From: MPNP01 sp026709725
GTDB lineage: Bacteria; Pseudomonadota; Alphaproteobacteria; Rhodobacterales; Rhodobacteraceae
NCBI GenBank assembly: GCA_965200805.1
Contig: OZ241384.1
Location: 2,046,001-2,110,000 of the forward strand
Direction: 5' to 3'
DNA: 64,000 nt
The notes beneath the pieces are model-generated. The model was given only the letters and a program-made list of their open reading frames with translations. It did no database searches and was not told where the DNA came from. Position numbers and translations under genes: made by a program. How positions within the stretch are numbered: the stretch's first letter is position 1; every line of letters begins with the position of its first letter. Below are positions 62,469 through 64,000 of the stretch, in pieces.

Positions 62469-64000
62469 ATGTCAGCAAGCCTTGCCATTACGGTGTATTT
62501 TCTTGATGGTCGTTACCATGGGGCAGGAATGTGGCCCCCCGAGCCCGCACGACTGTTTCAGGCCTTTGTTGCCGGTGCGGCGCGGGGTGAATCTTTGCCG
62601 CCTCCTGCGAAAGAGGCGCTCCTGTGGCTTGAGAAACAAAGCGCACCGGTAATTGCAGCCCCTCCAGCCCGCCGGGCAAAAGCTGTGAAGCGATGGGTAC
62701 CAAACAATGATGTAGATGCAGTGTTGTGCAGGCGTGCTGACGGATATGCTGAATCTGTGGCTTTGGTGCGAACAGCTAAGGAAGATCGGCCGTGGATATT
62801 CAACCCCGCGGAGCCGCTCTTGTATGTTTGGGATACCCAAAGTGATCCTCCAGAGAGCTTATTTTCAGTGGTGGAAGGATTATACCGTCTTGGACACGGA
62901 ATTGACCCGGCTTTCGCGTCTGTGGAATGTCTGCAACCGGAGGAAAGCATTTCGCTGCTCAACGCGTATCCCGGCGTGCTGTACCGCCCTGGTCCGGGTT
63001 TGGGTAGTGCCGTTCCCTCCAGCGGAACGCTCTCCAGCCTCGAAGGGCGGCACAAGGCTTTCGGTAGTCGGTTCAAATCAGATAAAAATGCTTTAGCATT
63101 CCGCCAGCCGCCTAAACCGCGCGTTTCGTCTGTTTCCTACAATCCTGCTCCGCGTCGATTGCTGTACCAGATTCGATCCTTGGATCCCAATGACAATGGC
63201 GGTTTTAGACCCATTCCGCTGACCCGGGCGGCAATGCTTGTAGATTCATTACTCCAACAGACGGCGGGTCGGCTTGCACAGGTTTTGCCGGAACATCAGG
63301 GGCCGATTGAGCAGCTTCTGCTTGGCAAGGGCAGGGTGCGCCCCAAATCGCACATGAGGGTTCGCGTAATTCCGCTTCCTTCCTCAGGTCACCCGGAGGT
63401 GGACCCTTCAATCCGGCGCGTTTTGGTGGATATTCCGTCAGTCTGCCCAATCGCTGCGGATGATATCGACTGGGCTTTTGCAAGACTGCGCCCTCAGGGT
63501 CCAGTGACTTTGGGGTTGCTTGATTGGCAGCTTGAGCGCTTTGAAGGTCGTGACACGGTGGCAGAATATCTGACAGGCATGTCGCGAATCTGGCGGACGC
63601 TCACACCTGTTGTGCTTCCAGAGCACCGACGCGGTCGGACAGGTGCCGAAAGGCGCAGTGTCATCGAGGCATATGCCCATCAGGCTCGACAGGCCCTGCG
63701 TCACGCGGAGGTGCGCCAAAAGCCGACGGAAATCCGCGTCCAGCTGGAGCCATTCCAGCGACATGCCTCGCGTGCGGATCAGTTCGACGTTCCAGTGCGC
63801 AATGCTGGCGGTCCGGTCTCCACCAAGCGTCTGATGCATATGGAAATTCGGTTTTGTGAACTGGTCGAGGGTCCGCTGCTGATCGGAGACGGTCGTTTTC
63901 GTGGCCTGGGCTTGTTCGAGCCTGTGCGGGACTGCCCGGGCACATGGCTGTTTTTTATATCGGGGTCGGCATCGATTGCACCCGAGGTCCTTGCCCGTGC
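62469..64000 (+). CDS. csb2: Type I-G Csb2 (Cas5/Cas6-like, GSU0054 family), 3'-truncated by window edge
   Basis: The frame opens at ATG 62469 with GAGGG just before it, and runs without a stop to base 64000 (510 codons). It begins MSASLAITVYFLDGRYHGAG, then MWPPEPARLFQAFVAGAA, the Csb2 N-terminus. Csb2 is thought to fuse Cas5 and Cas6 roles: crRNA 5' handle binding and pre-crRNA cleavage. A RAMP glycine-rich loop GPLLIGDGRFRGLGLF is near residue 480. About 28 more residues follow (WLFFISGSASIAPEVLARA), so the protein extends past the loop that often ends Csb2. Adaptation genes and the array would lie beyond the window. Confidence 0.85.
   Translation, partial: MSASLAITVYFLDGRYHGAGMWPPEPARLFQAFVAGAARGESLPPPAKEALLWLEKQSAPVIAAPPARRAKAVKRWVPNNDVDAVLCRRADGYAESVALVRTAKEDRPWIFNPAEPLLYVWDTQSDPPESLFSVVEGLYRLGHGIDPAFASVECLQPEESISLLNAYPGVLYRPGPGLGSAVPSSGTLSSLEGRHKAFGSRFKSDKNALAFRQPPKPRVSSVSYNPAPRRLLYQIRSLDPNDNGGFRPIPLTRAAMLVDSLLQQTAGRLAQVLPEHQGPIEQLLLGKGRVRPKSHMRVRVIPLPSSGHPEVDPSIRRVLVDIPSVCPIAADDIDWAFARLRPQGPVTLGLLDWQLERFEGRDTVAEYLTGMSRIWRTLTPVVLPEHRRGRTGAERRSVIEAYAHQARQALRHAEVRQKPTEIRVQLEPFQRHASRADQFDVPVRNAGGPVSTKRLMHMEIRFCELVEGPLLIGDGRFRGLGLFEPVRDCPGTWLFFISGSASIAPEVLAR

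Overview
The window comes from a high-GC alphaproteobacterium. This is inferred from gene content and order: dut next to a membrane-anchored moeB, a fabA-fabB-fabI cluster, the order uvrC-pgsA-moaD-moaE, a D-2-hydroxyacid dehydrogenase beside an SH3-domain exported protein, and several ABC and TRAP solute importers. Coding density is low for a bacterium. There are many gaps of 0.5-2 kb, dispersed and tandem repeats, two IS66-family transposase remnants and a set of genes broken by single frameshifts or single amber codons. This suggests a genome undergoing erosion (host association or recent relaxed selection), although assembly error could explain some of the single-base breaks.

Layout. 1-5.3 kb: 3' end of dut, moeB, a repeat-bearing spacer, a lone PD-(D/E)XK nuclease-like gene, a hydroxyacid dehydrogenase and an SH3 protein. 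5.3-13.8 kb: an M3 oligopeptidase divergent from a dimethylglycine/sarcosine dehydrogenase-like flavoprotein; then a minus-strand operon (2-haloacid dehalogenase, alpha/beta hydrolase, L-idonate dehydrogenase-like) whose first junction carries an exact 101-bp tandem duplication; then a glyoxalase-fold protein. 13.9-16.5 kb: fabA-fabB-fabI for unsaturated fatty-acid synthesis. 17.2-22.1 kb: an IlvD/Edd dehydratase, an S49 peptidase and a pteridine-reductase-like SDR. 22.1-25.6 kb: an IS66 remnant and an extremely GC-rich island of tandem repeats, bracketed by two near-identical copies of a small coiled-coil/transmembrane gene. 25.7-31 kb: a TRAP transporter (dctPQM) with an embedded zinc alcohol dehydrogenase. 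31-36 kb: a solitary ATPase, a frameshifted two-gene module and an exported protein whose start lies behind a G10 tract (possible phase variation). 36-40 kb: a Gfo/Idh/MocA dehydrogenase with a fucose-isomerase-like protein, and a hydrolase-OsmC fusion. 40-42 kb: second copies of two repeat families and an amber-interrupted exported protein. 42-48.6 kb: a sugar ABC importer with a Gfo/Idh dehydrogenase and a BadF/BcrA-type sugar kinase, probably for an amino sugar or related glycoside. 48.8-51.1 kb: a frameshifted TIR-like gene translationally coupled to a RipA-like membrane protein (candidate defence pair) and an amber-interrupted Calx-beta protein. 51.6-56.6 kb: uvrC, pgsA, moaD, moaE, ubiA, rsmE. 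57-64 kb: an IS66 remnant, then a type I-G (formerly I-U) CRISPR-Cas operon: small ORF, cas3 with a C-terminal HD domain, csb3/cas8g2, csb1/cas7 and csb2, which runs off the window.

Most exciting candidates: the TIR-like/RipA-like pair, the G10 phase-variable exported protein, the small ORF that leads the type I-G operon, the broken coupled two-gene module at 33.4-34.2 kb, and the repeat island flanked by duplicated coiled-coil membrane genes. No tRNA, rRNA or CRISPR array was seen.
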